DNA of 29,416 nt from a virus. The position numbers and the translations under genes are program-made. This document shows, one piece after another, positions 20,816-27,928 of this stretch. Location of the stretch: IMG/VR virus record IMGVR_UViG_3300001473_000090, positions 1 through 29,416 of that record; one strand, given 5' to 3'. Position 1 is the first letter of the stretch; each line of letters opens with the position of its first letter. The notes beneath the pieces were generated by a model, which was given only the letters and a program-made list of their open reading frames with translations, had not been told where the DNA came from and made no database searches.

Positions 20816-20952
20816 ATCAGGCCAAACGCCTGATCGCCTCCGGCCCGGTCTCTGACGTCGCTGTTCGGTGCCGGGCCCGGAGGCGCCCGTTCAACGAAGG
20901 GCGTAGCCGCCGGCCTCGCCGGTAAAGACCCCTTAGCGGTGGGGTCGGCGGC
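20816..20952 (+). ncRNA. Structured leader RNA (four consecutive hairpins)
   Basis: Four stems follow one another: ATCAGGC/GCCTGAT (20816-20834); a 13-bp stem with one bulge, GCCTCCGGCCCGG/CCGGGCCCGGAGGC, with a 22-nt loop (20836-20884); CGCCC-TTC/GAA-GGGCG (20884-20903); and a two-layer helix GCCGCC/GGCGGC plus GACCCC/GGGGTC (20906-20952), whose 5' side can also fold as CCGGC-ctc-GCCGG. None has a T-run, so they are not terminators. The last stem ends 14 nt before the first ATG of the operon, just before its SD. A riboregulator, a put-like antiterminating RNA or an independent small RNA are all possible. The pairing is seen; the role is inferred. Confidence 0.5.
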
Positions 20953-20966
20953 AGGGGTGGAGAGAG

Positions 20967-21233
20967 ATGGGCAAGAACTTCATTCGGTTGGAGCAGAGCA
21001 TCGACGGGCTGATGGTTACTGCCCGCGCAGACTATCATCCCCATCCTGTCGACGGTTGGGATTGCTTGGTTCGTTGCGGCCAATACAAAGAGTATCGGAC
21101 GCCCAATCAGACCGGCAATGACGTCTGGTCGACCCTGCATGACATGATTGACTTGGCCGTGTTTGACGCCCGCAGGCGGGGTGTGGGCTACCCCGGACGG
21201 GTTGGTCATTCCCTGGCGGGCGCCACCCAATGA
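20967..21233 (+). CDS. Hypothetical protein, first gene of the plus operon
   Basis: This 88-aa protein (MGKNFIRLEQSIDGLMVTAR...) has a GGAGAGAG SD directly before the ATG. It is a predicted beta-rich fold with two central Cys (WDCLVRCGQY) and a helix at STLHDMIDLAVFDARRRGVG. No family was recognised. It lies 14 nt after the structured leader, so its translation would be the first affected by any RNA switch there. The stop overlaps the next gene (ATGA). Confidence 0.7.
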   Translation: MGKNFIRLEQSIDGLMVTARADYHPHPVDGWDCLVRCGQYKEYRTPNQTGNDVWSTLHDMIDLAVFDARRRGVGYPGRVGHSLAGATQ

Positions 21234-21481
21234 CCGCCGTCGCCCTCTACCACCACGTCTACCGCGCCGACGATGGCGAGCCAATCATGAGCGGCCAGTT
21301 CCAGGACGAGTACGAGGCGCTGGAGGATCTGGCCGAGAGCCCGAGCCGGTGGACGAGCTACTGCTACACGGCCGTGATCACCACGCTCGGCTGCACGATC
21401 ACGAACATGGAAGACGACGCCCGGGCGCTCGCTGATGAGTGGCGGGCTGAGCGGCGCTTCCTGCCGATGGCGGCGGAGTGA
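21230..21481 (+). CDS. Hypothetical phage protein
   Basis: This 83-aa acidic protein (MTAVALYHHVYRADDGEPIM...) is coupled by ATGA to the previous gene. The pattern is beta-hairpin, helix (FQDEYEALEDLAES), beta-hairpin, helix (MEDDARALADEWRAERRF). No family was recognised; size and position are typical of phage accessory proteins. Confidence 0.65.
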   Translation: MTAVALYHHVYRADDGEPIMSGQFQDEYEALEDLAESPSRWTSYCYTAVITTLGCTITNMEDDARALADEWRAERRFLPMAAE

Positions 21482-21486
21482 GGCTC

Positions 21487-21672
21487 ATGACCGACCTCGA
21501 CGAAATCCGAAAGCGGCTGGCCTTTTTCTATTGGCCGGCAGACGTTGACCGCTGGCTCTCGCGGCCGCACCCACAACTGAGCGGACAACGGCCTATCGAC
21601 CTCATCAACGCGGGCAGCCCGCAGCCGGTCCGCCAGATTCTCGATCGGCTCGAAGCGGACGCCTATCTGTGA
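21487..21672 (+). CDS. Stand-alone ParS/MbcA/Xre antitoxin-type C-domain (DUF2384-like), copy 1
   Basis: This 61-aa protein has DVDRWLSRPHPQLSGQRPID then DLINAGSPQPVRQILDRLEA (about residues 20-58): the W-L-x-x-P-x-x-x-L-x-G-x-x-P-x-D-L-I pattern of the toxin-binding C-domain in Xre/ParS/MbcA antitoxins. The HTH that usually precedes it is absent and no RES-type toxin gene is near. A similar gene occurs at 26754. I use ATG 21487 (GGAG 8 nt upstream); GTG 21478 is possible. It may bind host RES-family toxins as a decoy antitoxin; that is inference. Confidence 0.75.
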   Translation: MTDLDEIRKRLAFFYWPADVDRWLSRPHPQLSGQRPIDLINAGSPQPVRQILDRLEADAYL

Positions 21673-21800
21673 TGAACCGCCCCCGCTTCATCCGCGACAT
21701 GATCGCGCTGATCATGCTGCTGGCCATCCTCTACATCGGCGTGAACGTGGTATTCGCGGCGGCCGATCCAGCCGCATGGTCGCTGGCGGTGACGTCATGA
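21672..21800 (+). CDS. Small single-TM protein (42 aa)
   Basis: The ATG at 21672 overlaps the previous stop (TGATG), and the stop overlaps the next ATG (ATGA). The peptide has a basic start (MNRPRFIRD), one hydrophobic helix (MIALIMLLAILYIGVNVVFA) and a short tail. Small inner-membrane peptides of this sort are frequent in phage operons. Function unknown. Confidence 0.65.
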   Translation: MNRPRFIRDMIALIMLLAILYIGVNVVFAAADPAAWSLAVTS

Positions 21801-22408
21801 GCGAACGCGGACTCCGCTGGCCAGCCAACCGGCCGCGCACGCCAGCCGGTCAGCGCAAGTACGGGCGGTTCGCAACGCGCCACATCCCGCACGGCCGGTC
21901 GTGGTCGCAGACAGAATCGGTGACGATCTCGCAAGCTCTGGATCGCCTCGACGACGAGGTTGAGCGCCTTGGCGGCCGGTATCCCAACGTCACGACCGAC
22001 GTCGAGACCCGCCTTGACGGCCGCCCCCGGTCCGGCGCGCGCAAGCCTGATGATCCAGGCGTTGCGGTCTACTTTGTCCTTCACGGTGAAGAGATCGTGT
22101 TGGCCTGCGATACCTACACCGAAGTCGCGCAAAACATCGCCGCCATCGCAGCCCATATCGACGCCACGCGGGCGATCGAACGCTATGGCGTCGGTACTGC
22201 CCGCGAGATGTTCCAGGCGTTCTTGGCCCTGCCAGAGCCCGGCGCCAAGCGCAATTGGTGGGAAGTGCTGCAGGTCGATCCGGGCGCCAGCTATGAGGCT
22301 GTCCGCGCGGCCTACAACCGCCTTGCAAAAGAGCGACACCCCGACCGCGGCGGGTCCGACGCCATGATGGCTGAATTGAACGCCGCCCGCGACGAAGGGC
22401 TGGCGTAA
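21797..22408 (+). CDS. J-domain (DnaJ-like) phage protein
   Basis: This 203-aa protein has a C-terminal J-domain: WWEVLQVDPGASYEAVRAAY then NRLAKERHPDRGGSD (about residues 152-192), with the HPD motif intact. J-domains recruit and activate the host Hsp70 DnaK. The N-terminal part has a basic Trp/Arg segment and a helical region (SQALDRLDDEVERLGG) of unknown function. I use ATG 21797, which overlaps the previous stop; the upstream GTG adds 7 residues. Lambda-like phages need DnaJ/DnaK to start replication, so a phage J-protein next to recombination genes is meaningful. Confidence 0.85.
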   Translation: MSERGLRWPANRPRTPAGQRKYGRFATRHIPHGRSWSQTESVTISQALDRLDDEVERLGGRYPNVTTDVETRLDGRPRSGARKPDDPGVAVYFVLHGEEIVLACDTYTEVAQNIAAIAAHIDATRAIERYGVGTAREMFQAFLALPEPGAKRNWWEVLQVDPGASYEAVRAAYNRLAKERHPDRGGSDAMMAELNAARDEGLA

Positions 22409-23310
22409 TGAAGATCACCGAGCTCGGCGCCTACGACGGCATCCCCGCCGCCGACTATCACGGCGACCTGCTGACGCCAGAGCCTGCGCTGTCTTCGTCT
22501 GGCGCGCGACGCCTGCTTGCGACGTGCCCGGCCAAGTTTTGGTATGAGCGCAACAACCCCAAGGCCGATACCGAGGCGCTGCATATTGGGCGGTGCGCTC
22601 ACGAGTGGTTGCTGGAACGAGAGGCATGGGCAGAGCGGCACGTCGTTCTGCCGGAAGATCACAACGGGCGCACCAAGGTGGGGCAGGCTCGTCTCGCCGA
22701 GATCGCCGAGGCCGGCAAGACGAGCCTCAGATTCGAGCAATTCGAGATGATCAAGGCGATGGCGGAAGCGCTGGATGCGCACCCGATCGCGCGTAAGTGC
22801 TTCGCCAACTGTCGAACCGAGGTCAGCGGCTTTTGGATCGACGAGCGTTGGGGCATCTGGCGCCGCGTCCGGTTCGACGCCTTGCCGAACGATGGCCGCA
22901 TTATCGGTGACTACAAGACCTGCGCGAGTGCCGCCGATGCCGATCTGAGGGCCGCCATCACGCGCTACGGCTACCACATGAACGCCGCTTGGTACCGCGA
23001 GGCCGCGAGCGCTCTTGGCCAAATCGAAAACGCCGGGTTCGTGCTGGTCTTTCAAGAGAAAGACCCGCCCTACCTCTGCCGACCGGTTGTCATTGATGAC
23101 GAGGATATCGGTTGGGGCAACCTGGAAAACTGGCGCGCCTGTGAGGTGTTCGCGCGATGCCTCCGCAACAATCATTGGCCCGGTTATACCGACACCGCCT
23201 CAAAGCTGGGCCTGACCAAATGGGGCCGTCGGCAGCGTGAAGACGCCGACGAACGCGGCCTGTTTCAACTCTCCTACGACGCACAGAAGCCCTTGGAGGC
23301 AGCGGAATGA
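22408..23310 (+). CDS. RecE-like PD-(D/E)XK exonuclease (DUF3799)
   Basis: This 300-aa protein has an N-terminal SYH-like ADYHGDLLTPEPALSSSGAR, ALHIGRCAHEWLLE (H as metal ligand), RRVRFDALPNDGRIIGDYKT (D ... D-x-K, about residues 152-172) and Y-HMNAAWYREAASA. These are the DUF3799/RecE C-terminal nuclease motifs. RecE degrades one DNA strand 5' to 3' to make ssDNA for annealing by its partner, here probably the next gene (overlap ATGA). The start overlaps the previous stop by TAATG. Length and motif spacing fit the family. Confidence 0.88.
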   Translation: MKITELGAYDGIPAADYHGDLLTPEPALSSSGARRLLATCPAKFWYERNNPKADTEALHIGRCAHEWLLEREAWAERHVVLPEDHNGRTKVGQARLAEIAEAGKTSLRFEQFEMIKAMAEALDAHPIARKCFANCRTEVSGFWIDERWGIWRRVRFDALPNDGRIIGDYKTCASAADADLRAAITRYGYHMNAAWYREAASALGQIENAGFVLVFQEKDPPYLCRPVVIDDEDIGWGNLENWRACEVFARCLRNNHWPGYTDTASKLGLTKWGRRQREDADERGLFQLSYDAQKPLEAAE

Positions 23311-24428
23311 ACGCTCAAGAGACGCAACAAGCCTTGGCGGCACAGGCCAACGGCCATCATCGGCCTCCGTCCAGCGAGGCCACCAAAGTCGAACAGTCGC
23401 GGGCCATCGCGCAGGTGCAAGGCGCCTTGCTGGTCGCGATGCAGAACCCGCGCGATGAACTGCGGGCGATCGAGCGGATGCGGGATGCGTGCGGTCAGTT
23501 TCAATTGGCAGACAACGCGTTCTTCAAGTACTCGCGCGGCGGGTCGACGGTGACCGGCCCGAGCATCCATCTGGCGACCGAACTCGCGCGGTGCTGGGGC
23601 AACATCGAATACGGCGTCAGCGAGATGCGTCGCGATGACGCCAGCGGCGCGTCGGAGATGGCGTCGTACGCCTGGGATCAAGAAACCAACAACCGGGTCA
23701 CCACGACGTTCATTGTCCCTCACAAGCGCGACAAGCGGGGCGGCGCCGTTCCGCTGGTCGACCTGCGGGACATCTACGAGAACAACGCCAACAACGCGGC
23801 GCGCCGGCTCCGCGAGTGCATCCTGCGCGTGCTACCCAAGGCGTTCGTCGAAGAGGCAAAGACGCTCTGCATGCGCACGCTCGAACACGGCGGCGATGTG
23901 CCCCTCAACGAGCGTCGGGCAAAACTGCTGGAAGCTTTCGCGTCGCTCGGTGTCACCAAGGCTCAGATTGAGCACAAGGTCGGCCGGAAGGCGGACGCGC
24001 TCACAGGGCTAGATCTTGGCGTGCTGCGCGTCACCTTCACGTCGCTCAAGCGAGGCGAAACGACCGTCGAGGATGAGTTCCAGGTCGACCAGACAGAAGA
24101 GGTCGCGGCGCAGATCGAGGCCCAGGCGAAGGCCGCGAAGAAGCCGGCCGCCCGCAAGGCGAAGAAGCTACCTGATCCTATCCCGGCCGAGCCCGTCGAG
24201 AACGAGGCCAGCGCAAGCGACAAACCAAGCGGCCAGATGACAACAGACGAGTTCCAGTACTTCCTGGATCAGGTTCAGAAAACCCACAGCAGCATCGGCG
24301 CCAAGGGGTTTGAGGTCTATCGCAACTCGCCGTCATTCAAAGACCCGTATGCGCGGCTGACAGAGAAGCAAAAGACATCCTTCGACGAATGGGTTGGCGC
24401 GCTGACAAAAGGTGACGCCACGTCATGA
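23307..24428 (+). CDS. Putative single-strand annealing protein (RecT/Red-beta-like)
   Basis: This 373-aa protein has the pattern of a widespread phage family found beside RecE-like nucleases: AIAQVQGALLVAMQNPRDEL, the ACGQFQLADNAFFKYSRGGS segment, then TVTGPSIHLATELARCWGNI and YAWDQETNNRVTTTFIVPHK, and DLRDIYENNANNAARRLREC. Its fold is thought to be RecT/Red-beta-like. The C-terminal part has a Lys/Ala-rich linker (AKAAKKPAARKAKKLPDPIP). Annealing activity is inferred from family and neighbour. It overlaps the RecE-like gene by ATGA and the next gene by ATGA. Confidence 0.75.
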   Translation: MNAQETQQALAAQANGHHRPPSSEATKVEQSRAIAQVQGALLVAMQNPRDELRAIERMRDACGQFQLADNAFFKYSRGGSTVTGPSIHLATELARCWGNIEYGVSEMRRDDASGASEMASYAWDQETNNRVTTTFIVPHKRDKRGGAVPLVDLRDIYENNANNAARRLRECILRVLPKAFVEEAKTLCMRTLEHGGDVPLNERRAKLLEAFASLGVTKAQIEHKVGRKADALTGLDLGVLRVTFTSLKRGETTVEDEFQVDQTEEVAAQIEAQAKAAKKPAARKAKKLPDPIPAEPVENEASASDKPSGQMTTDEFQYFLDQVQKTHSSIGAKGFEVYRNSPSFKDPYARLTEKQKTSFDEWVGALTKGDATS

Positions 24429-24742
24429 CCACCAAGAAGCCCGACGTCTACAAGCCCGCCCCCCGCCACCTGATGACGGACAAGCCGGAAGCCGAACGCG
24501 CGCTGCGCCAGATGGAGCGGGCGACCACCCCACCCAAGCCCGCCGCGCCGAAGCTGAGCGTTCCAACGCCCGCCCAAATCATTAGCGATGTCAGTTGGCT
24601 GAAGGCAGCCGCAGCCGAGATCGCCTCAAGCAGCCCTGATCTGGACGCGGCTGGGTTCGATCGCATCCCAATGGGGATTGCCGATCATCTACAGGCCCTC
24701 GCCGCCGATGCCGGGGCGGAGGGCGATGGGGGTGGGGCGTGA
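24425..24742 (+). CDS. Hypothetical phage protein
   Basis: This 105-aa protein begins with a Lys/Pro/Arg-rich disordered part (MTTKKPDVYKPAPRHLMTDK) and ends in a helical part (IISDVSWLKAAAAEIASSSP) with a Gly/Ala tail. ATGA to the previous gene, GTGA to the next. No family was recognised. It may be an accessory of the recombination pair, by position only. Confidence 0.65.
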   Translation: MTTKKPDVYKPAPRHLMTDKPEAERALRQMERATTPPKPAAPKLSVPTPAQIISDVSWLKAAAAEIASSSPDLDAAGFDRIPMGIADHLQALAADAGAEGDGGGA

Positions 24743-25044
24743 GTGACGAGATTGACGACCTGATTCAGAGGCTTCGACAACTCGGCGTCGATTTGGCCGC
24801 CAAAGAGGCATCTGACAACGAGGAAATGTGCAGGTTGCGTATTCGCATCGCCGCCCAGGACGCGGCCCTCGCGGATGCGCGGGAGGTGGTGCGCAGCTTC
24901 GATTTCCCGACACACGGCAACCACGGCGGTCCGTTGGTGGCCGGCAAGGTCTGGTACGAGGACGGCACCGAAAAGCCGATTGCAAAGGAAGACATAGCCC
25001 GAGCCCGCGCGTGGCTCAAGGACCATGGGGAGGGGCAGAAGTGA
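24739..25044 (+). CDS. Hypothetical coiled-coil phage protein
   Basis: This 101-aa protein starts with GTG (GTGA overlap) and opens with a coiled coil (about residues 1-50, DDLIQRLRQLGVDLAAKEAS...). A WYEDGTEKPIAKEDIARARA segment at the C-terminus resembles DUF-type tails in alphaproteobacterial phages. No catalytic motif was seen. It directly precedes the C5 methylase with no gap. Confidence 0.65.
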   Translation: MSDEIDDLIQRLRQLGVDLAAKEASDNEEMCRLRIRIAAQDAALADAREVVRSFDFPTHGNHGGPLVAGKVWYEDGTEKPIAKEDIARARAWLKDHGEGQK

Positions 25045-25764
25045 ATGCTTCGTCACCTCGATCTGTTTTCTGGCATCGGCGGGTTCGCGCTTGGTTTGGA
25101 ACGCACGGGCGGTTTCCAGACAGTAGGCTTCTGCGAGATCGACCCCTATTGCCAGCGCGTGTTGGCGAAACACTGGCCGGGTGTGCCGATCTATGACGAT
25201 GTCCGAACCCTTGACCCAGCAGCAATTGGACCTGTGGACATCGTCACGGGCGGGTTCCCATGCAAACAGACAAGTGTCGCCGCTGCGATCCACGGAAAGC
25301 GCACGGGTCTTGATGGCCAGGAAAGCGGCCTATGGTGGGAGTATCTGCGACTTGTGCGCGCCATCCGGCCAGCTTGGGTCGTTGTCGAAAATCCAACAGG
25401 CGTCAATGCATGGGCCAGTGAAATCGCTGGTGGTCTGGCGGGGACTGGCTACCGAGTTTCCCGACACGAACTGTCGGCTGCGGATCTTGGTGCGCCTCAT
25501 GCGCGAAGGCGTGTCGTCTTTGTTGCCAACCGTCACGTCAAGGGATTGGAGGTCGCCTGGCCGGCCGGATCACCCCAGATTGCTGCGCTCCCGTGGCCTG
25601 CCTCTTCCCGAGACCTTTGGCGAGCGGATCAGTCCGGAACTCTGCGAATGGATGATGGGCTTCCCGATCGGATGGAGCGAATTGTGAGCCTTGGGAACGC
25701 ATTCATGCCTCAGAAGGCGCAAGCGATCGGCTACGCGATCCTCAAAGCGGAGAACGCCCCATGA
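25045..25764 (+). CDS. DNA cytosine C5 methyltransferase (Dcm-type)
   Basis: This 239-aa protein has motif I DLFSGIGGFALGLE (about residues 5-18), motif IV TGGFPCKQTS with the catalytic PC (about 68-78), motif VI VVVENPTG (ENV-type, about 112-118), motif VIII ARRRVVFVA, and motif X SLGNAFMPQKAQAIG near the end. It methylates cytosine C5. The target-recognition region between VIII and X is short (about 60 residues), so the protein is small for the family but has all main motifs. No endonuclease neighbour is seen; orphan, likely anti-restriction. It overlaps the next gene by ATGA. Confidence 0.92.
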   Translation: MLRHLDLFSGIGGFALGLERTGGFQTVGFCEIDPYCQRVLAKHWPGVPIYDDVRTLDPAAIGPVDIVTGGFPCKQTSVAAAIHGKRTGLDGQESGLWWEYLRLVRAIRPAWVVVENPTGVNAWASEIAGGLAGTGYRVSRHELSAADLGAPHARRRVVFVANRHVKGLEVAWPAGSPQIAALPWPASSRDLWRADQSGTLRMDDGLPDRMERIVSLGNAFMPQKAQAIGYAILKAENAP

Positions 25765-26504
25765 CCACCCCGCCGACGCCGCCCGCGCCGCTGCCGCCGA
25801 GTGCGCGGGATGTCACGATTGGCCCGTGTCGGCTGATCTGTGCAGATGCCCTGCAGGTCATGCCCGGCTTGCCGTCGGTCGATACGATCCTGACCGATCC
25901 GGTCTGGCCCAATGCGCCCGCGAACTCGGTGGCCGGCTCCAATGATCCGTGGGCGCTTTGGTCCGATGCCTGCGCGTCGATGCCCGAAACCAAGCGGACA
26001 ATCGTGGTGATGCGCTGCGACAGCGATCCCCGCTTCCTGCAAACCGTGAAGGGCAAGTTCTTCCGCTCAATGCAGTTGCCCTACGTCATGCCAGGTTATC
26101 TTGGCCGCGTGCTTGGTGGCGACGAGACCGCGTACTGGTTTGGCGACCCGATCAAATGGGCAGATGGGCGCCGCGTTGTGCCCGGTCGCGGTCCAAGAGT
26201 TCAGCCCGGCGGGAGATCCGCGAACGATCATCCTATGTCGCGCGCTCAACAGCACTTCGATTGGCTGGTTCATTGGTGTAGCGACGATGACGAATTGGTT
26301 CTTGACCCGTTCATGGGTAGCGGAACGACCGGCGTCAGCTGCGTCAAGATGGGTCGCCGGTTCATCGGAATTGAGATTGACCCCGGCTTTTTCGACATCG
26401 CCTGCAGACGCATTCAAGAGACCGTTGACCAGCCAAGCCTATTCACCCCCGCCGGCCGCGCGGCGCTAAGGGCGATGGAAGGAAAAGACAATGCCACACC
26501 ATAG
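25761..26504 (+). CDS. Beta-class DNA methyltransferase with DPVW catalytic motif
   Basis: This 247-aa protein has the catalytic motif first, DTILTDPVWPNAP (about residues 41-53), and the SAM motif I at LVLDPFMGSGTTGVSC (about 184-199) with IGIEIDPGFFDIACRRI after it. That order is the beta class (N4-cytosine or N6-adenine). DPPW/Y is replaced by DPVW; Val at the second proline occurs in some phage methylases and may alter activity. ATGA joins it to the C5 methylase and its end overlaps the next gene by 14 nt. Anti-restriction is the likely role. Confidence 0.88.
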   Translation: MTTPPTPPAPLPPSARDVTIGPCRLICADALQVMPGLPSVDTILTDPVWPNAPANSVAGSNDPWALWSDACASMPETKRTIVVMRCDSDPRFLQTVKGKFFRSMQLPYVMPGYLGRVLGGDETAYWFGDPIKWADGRRVVPGRGPRVQPGGRSANDHPMSRAQQHFDWLVHWCSDDDELVLDPFMGSGTTGVSCVKMGRRFIGIEIDPGFFDIACRRIQETVDQPSLFTPAGRAALRAMEGKDNATP

Positions 26505-26757
26505 TTCACGTGGGCCGTTTCACGACGAGCCGCCCGAAGAATTTGACAAGATGCGCGACATGCTTGGCCCAACTGGCAAGTTCCCTCAGGGAAAGCTTGG
26601 GCCACATGATGAGGGCGAGTTTCGTTACCGGATTGGGATTGTTGACGGCAAGGTCGTGGTCGACTTTGGCAAGCCGGTCCACTCGATTGGGTTGGATCGA
26701 TCGACCGCACGGGAACTGGCTAAGTTCCTGCTTACCAAGGCTGCACAAGTCCCATGA
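26491..26757 (+). CDS. Hypothetical phage protein
   Basis: This 88-aa protein has a GGAAGGAAAAGA SD region before ATG 26491 and overlaps the methylase end by 14 nt. The sequence RYRIGIVDGKVVVDFGKPVH looks like a small beta sheet and LDRSTARELAKFLLTKAAQ is a helix. No family was recognised. Confidence 0.7.
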   Translation: MPHHSSRGPFHDEPPEEFDKMRDMLGPTGKFPQGKLGPHDEGEFRYRIGIVDGKVVVDFGKPVHSIGLDRSTARELAKFLLTKAAQVP

Positions 26758-26978
26758 CCGCCCGCACGCCGGCGCCCGGCTCGCGCTGCCCTCGGTGCAC
26801 GCTTGCCGATGTTCGCGAGCGTCTGAGTGCCCTCTACCACGCGCATGAAGCCGAAGAGTTTCTGTACTCGACGCAGCCGCTATTGGACCACCGCCGCCCC
26901 ATGGACCTGATCAGCGAAGGCAAGGGTGACGAGGTGATCCATCTACTCGATCAGCTAGACAGCGGGGTTTATCTATGA
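26754..26978 (+). CDS. Stand-alone ParS/MbcA/Xre antitoxin-type C-domain (DUF2384-like), copy 2
   Basis: This 74-aa protein is related in pattern to the gene at 21487: VRERLSALYHAHEAEEFLYS then LLDHRRPMDLISEGKGDEVI and HLLDQLDSGVYL. The P-x-D-L-I core and C-terminal helix match, but the Trp of copy 1 is Phe-Leu here. An extra N-terminal stretch has two Cys (RCPRCTLADV). Again there is no HTH and no RES toxin nearby. ATGA junctions on both sides. Probably also a toxin-binding module. Confidence 0.7.
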   Translation: MTARTPAPGSRCPRCTLADVRERLSALYHAHEAEEFLYSTQPLLDHRRPMDLISEGKGDEVIHLLDQLDSGVYL

Positions 26979-27334
26979 GCACGACTGACGCGCCGGATCT
27001 GAAAGCGCTGCGCAACCCCGAGAGTTGGCCGCAACTAGCCGAACATCTCCGCGATCGCCAGTCGCCCATGATTCCAACATCGGATGTTGAGGCATGGCTG
27101 CGAGCTTTGGATAGAAATCCGAACAATGCGGGGAGGGTCTACACCCGCTCGATCGATGATGCGGCGGCCCTCGTCGAGGGATATCACTTCAGCTGGCGGC
27201 TGCATTCAAACGGGTGGGCTCAGGTCGGCAGAAAGTGGTTTGCCAAGGAGTACGGAGATCCGGCCCTCGCCCTATGCCAAGCGTTCGTCGACGCCCTCAT
27301 CGCCACCCGTGACCGCGAGGCGCGCGATGGCTGA
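26975..27334 (+). CDS. Hypothetical phage protein
   Basis: This 119-aa protein (MSTTDAPDLKALRNPESWPQ...) is coupled by ATGA to copy 2 of the antitoxin-type domain. The central YHFSWRLHSNGWAQVGRKWF (about residues 70-90) is a beta-rich region and DPALALCQAFVDALIATRD is a helix. No family was recognised. Confidence 0.65.
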   Translation: MSTTDAPDLKALRNPESWPQLAEHLRDRQSPMIPTSDVEAWLRALDRNPNNAGRVYTRSIDDAAALVEGYHFSWRLHSNGWAQVGRKWFAKEYGDPALALCQAFVDALIATRDREARDG

Positions 27335-27566
27335 TCGTGAGAAGCGCCCATCGGCTTCGTTGCCGAGGTTACATGCGGAAGCCAAGTCTGTCAGGGATTG
27401 GATTGCGGGAAGCTCGCACCTAGGCCGCGAGTATCAAGAGATCCATGACTCCTGCAACGACATCGTCGAGCGTATAGAGGCGATCTCGCGGTATCGACAA
27501 GAGCACGGCCTCGACACCGGCATTTCCACTGAAGACAGCCCAGACGACGGAGAGCGCGATGGCTGA
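27327..27566 (+). CDS. Hypothetical phage protein
   Basis: This 79-aa protein starts at the ATG at 27327, in an 8-nt overlap with the previous gene. It is helical and charged (LPRLHAEAKSVRDWIAGSSH, then EIHDSCNDIVERIEAISRYR). The stop overlaps the next ATG by 8 nt. No family was recognised. Confidence 0.6.
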   Translation: MADREKRPSASLPRLHAEAKSVRDWIAGSSHLGREYQEIHDSCNDIVERIEAISRYRQEHGLDTGISTEDSPDDGERDG

Positions 27567-27924
27567 GCCGAAGCTGCTGCCGTGTCCGCCTGATTTACTC
27601 AAACGGATGGCGGATGATCTGCAAGACCGCATTGAAGATCAGTATCGATACGGCGACCGAAAGTGCCATCCTGGCTTGATACACCGCTACGACCGCGACA
27701 TGGAGCCGGTCGTCCGGGCGCGGAAGCTGCTCAACATGATGGCCGCTGATTTGCGGGCTTGTCGGTGCGGCTCAACGGACGTTTCAAAAGATCATGACAT
27801 GGTCGAATGCCAGAGTTGCGGGCTGTCCGTGCGCGGATTCGGGATGCCGGCCGATCTGCATCTTGCTTGGGCAATTCTGGAGTGGAACACCCGCGCCGAG
27901 GCGCGCGACAGCGGGAAGGAGTGA
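27559..27924 (+). CDS. Lar-like restriction-alleviation protein (zinc ribbon)
   Basis: The C-terminal half of this 121-aa protein carries CRCGSTDVSKDHDMVECQSC and GLSVRGFGMPADLHLAWAIL, then EWNTRA (about residues 69-113). C-x-C-G ... C-x-x-C-G ... A-I-x-x-W-N-x-R is the Lar-family zinc-ribbon pattern. Lar proteins relieve type I restriction. The N-terminal half (LLPCPPDLLKRMADDLQDRI) is an added helical part. It fits with the three methylases as an anti-restriction set. Confidence 0.75.
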   Translation: MAEPKLLPCPPDLLKRMADDLQDRIEDQYRYGDRKCHPGLIHRYDRDMEPVVRARKLLNMMAADLRACRCGSTDVSKDHDMVECQSCGLSVRGFGMPADLHLAWAILEWNTRAEARDSGKE

Positions 27925-27928
27925 GGGG

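Larger units (their letters stand above)
20674..20966. other. Non-coding control region between the PIN cassette and the plus operon
   Basis: These 293 nt hold no gene. In order they hold a strong terminator (20705-20729), an AT-rich patch with a repeated 9-mer and a TTGACC box at 20781-20786, four consecutive hairpins (20816-20952), and the SD of the first plus-operon gene (GGAGAGAG). A promoter for the plus operon should lie in the AT-rich patch, but no good -10 could be placed. Confidence 0.7.

Noticed and set aside
22312-23175. Minus-strand open frame antisense to the RecE-like nuclease
   Set aside because: The plus-strand protein has nuclease motifs and coupled start and stop; the antisense frame has none.
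24685-25293. Minus-strand open frame over the coiled-coil gene and the start of the C5 methylase
   Set aside because: The plus strand has methylase motif I here; the antisense frame is a shadow.
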